Origin: an uncultured Collinsella sp.
Lineage (GTDB): Bacteria; Actinomycetota; Coriobacteriia; Coriobacteriales; Coriobacteriaceae
Direction of reading: 5' to 3'
Length of the DNA: 8,310 nt
Assembly (NCBI GenBank): GCA_902478825.1
Contig: CABSMK010000072.1
Coordinates: 1 to 8,310, forward strand
Positions 7,935 to 8,310 of this stretch are shown here, piece after piece (positions within the stretch are counted from its first letter, which is position 1; each line of letters begins with the position of its first letter). The notes under the pieces are model-generated. The model searched no databases, was not told where the DNA came from, and saw only the letters and a program-made list of their open reading frames with translations. The position numbers were made by a program, and so were the translations under genes.

Positions 7935-8310
7935 CTATTTGGCAAGGTGTTTTTTAGAATCCATTTTGCGCTCGGCCTCGAAGGCTTGCCTGTCCCAATC
8001 GAGCGGAAGTCCGGCCTCGGCCCATGCCTCGTAGGCCCTCCTTATGGGCTTGAGCTCCCTTTGGCCCCTCTCCAGCATCGAGATGTACTTCTCGCTGGTT
8101 CCCAATATGGACGCCGCCCTCACCTGGCTGACCCTCGCCGCGCGCCTGGCCGCCACGAGCCCCGAGGCGTCCTCGGGCCTCCTGACCTCGTGCGGGCGCA
8201 TCAGCGCCCGGTACGCCTCCCTGGCCACGTAGCGCTTGAGGCACCTCATGACCTCCCTGTCGCTCTTTCCCCGCCCCCTGGCCCTCTCGGCGGTCTCGGG
8301 GTCGCGCATG
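7935..8310 (-). CDS. Partial gene: IS110-like transposase tail joined to an Xre-type HTH domain
   Basis: At least 124 residues are visible; the frame is open to the window edge, so the Met at 8307-8309 may be internal and the real start beyond. Residues about 3-38 (DPETAERARGRGKS, then REVMRCLKRYVAREAYRAL) resemble, from memory of the family, the C-terminal end of actinobacterial IS110-type transposases. Residues about 50-85 form a clear Xre/Cro-type helix-turn-helix: LVAARRAARVSQVRAASILG followed by TSEKYISMLERGQREL. A tail with WAEAGLPLDW and a basic end follows. About 15 of 22 arginines are AGG, unlike the CGC/CGT of pflB, which suggests foreign origin. It is convergent with grcA. It could instead be a small stand-alone DNA-binding protein whose N-terminus only resembles a transposase. 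The HTH call is firm; the IS110 link is moderate. Confidence 0.6.
   Translation of the reverse strand, partial: MRDPETAERARGRGKSDREVMRCLKRYVAREAYRALMRPHEVRRPEDASGLVAARRAARVSQVRAASILGTSEKYISMLERGQRELKPIRRAYEAWAEAGLPLDWDRQAFEAERKMDSKKHLAK

Overview
The window is GC-rich bacterial DNA from an obligately fermentative lineage. It suggests a gut actinobacterium of the Coriobacteriia, Collinsella-like. That placement is an inference from base composition, the C-ending codon use of the pfl genes, the type of ABC exporter pair and the presence of pyruvate formate-lyase; there is no rRNA or other marker here to prove it.

Left part (1-4766, all minus strand): a three-gene operon read right to left. A MarR-type repressor (4317-4766) overlaps by ATGA with a 788-residue half ABC exporter (1954-4320). 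That gene in turn overlaps by TAATG with a 618-residue half exporter (98-1954). The operon ends in a very strong intrinsic terminator (29-66). The two half exporters are complementary: the first has a degenerate ATPase site (Asp for the catalytic Glu, Gln for the H-loop His), and the second has the catalytic residues but a non-canonical LSQGQ signature. This is the pattern of heterodimeric exporters of the BmrCD/TM287-288 type. A hairpin places the GTG start of marR in a stem and its ribosome binding site in the loop.

Middle (4767-5314): about 550 bases between divergent genes. I see no convincing protein gene. It holds the marR control region, several small dyads, a candidate -10 box and a long leader for pfl.

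Right-centre (5315-7703, plus strand): pyruvate formate-lyase, split into two genes. The first encodes the catalytic barrel with the Cys-Cys pair but stops before the glycyl-radical domain. The second, 85 bases later with its own ribosome binding site, encodes only that radical domain (83 residues, RVSGYAV motif). Together they make up one normal PFL with almost no overlap. Two hairpins lie between them. This split, in which the radical domain is a separate and possibly replaceable polypeptide, is the most interesting thing in the window.

Right end (7704-8310): a roughly 144-base imperfect hairpin that overlaps the stop codon of the radical-domain gene, then a bidirectional-looking terminator. 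After that comes the 3' part of a minus-strand gene that joins what looks like the tail of an IS110-type transposase to an Xre-type helix-turn-helix domain. This gene uses AGG for most arginines, unlike its neighbours, which points to a mobile or foreign origin.
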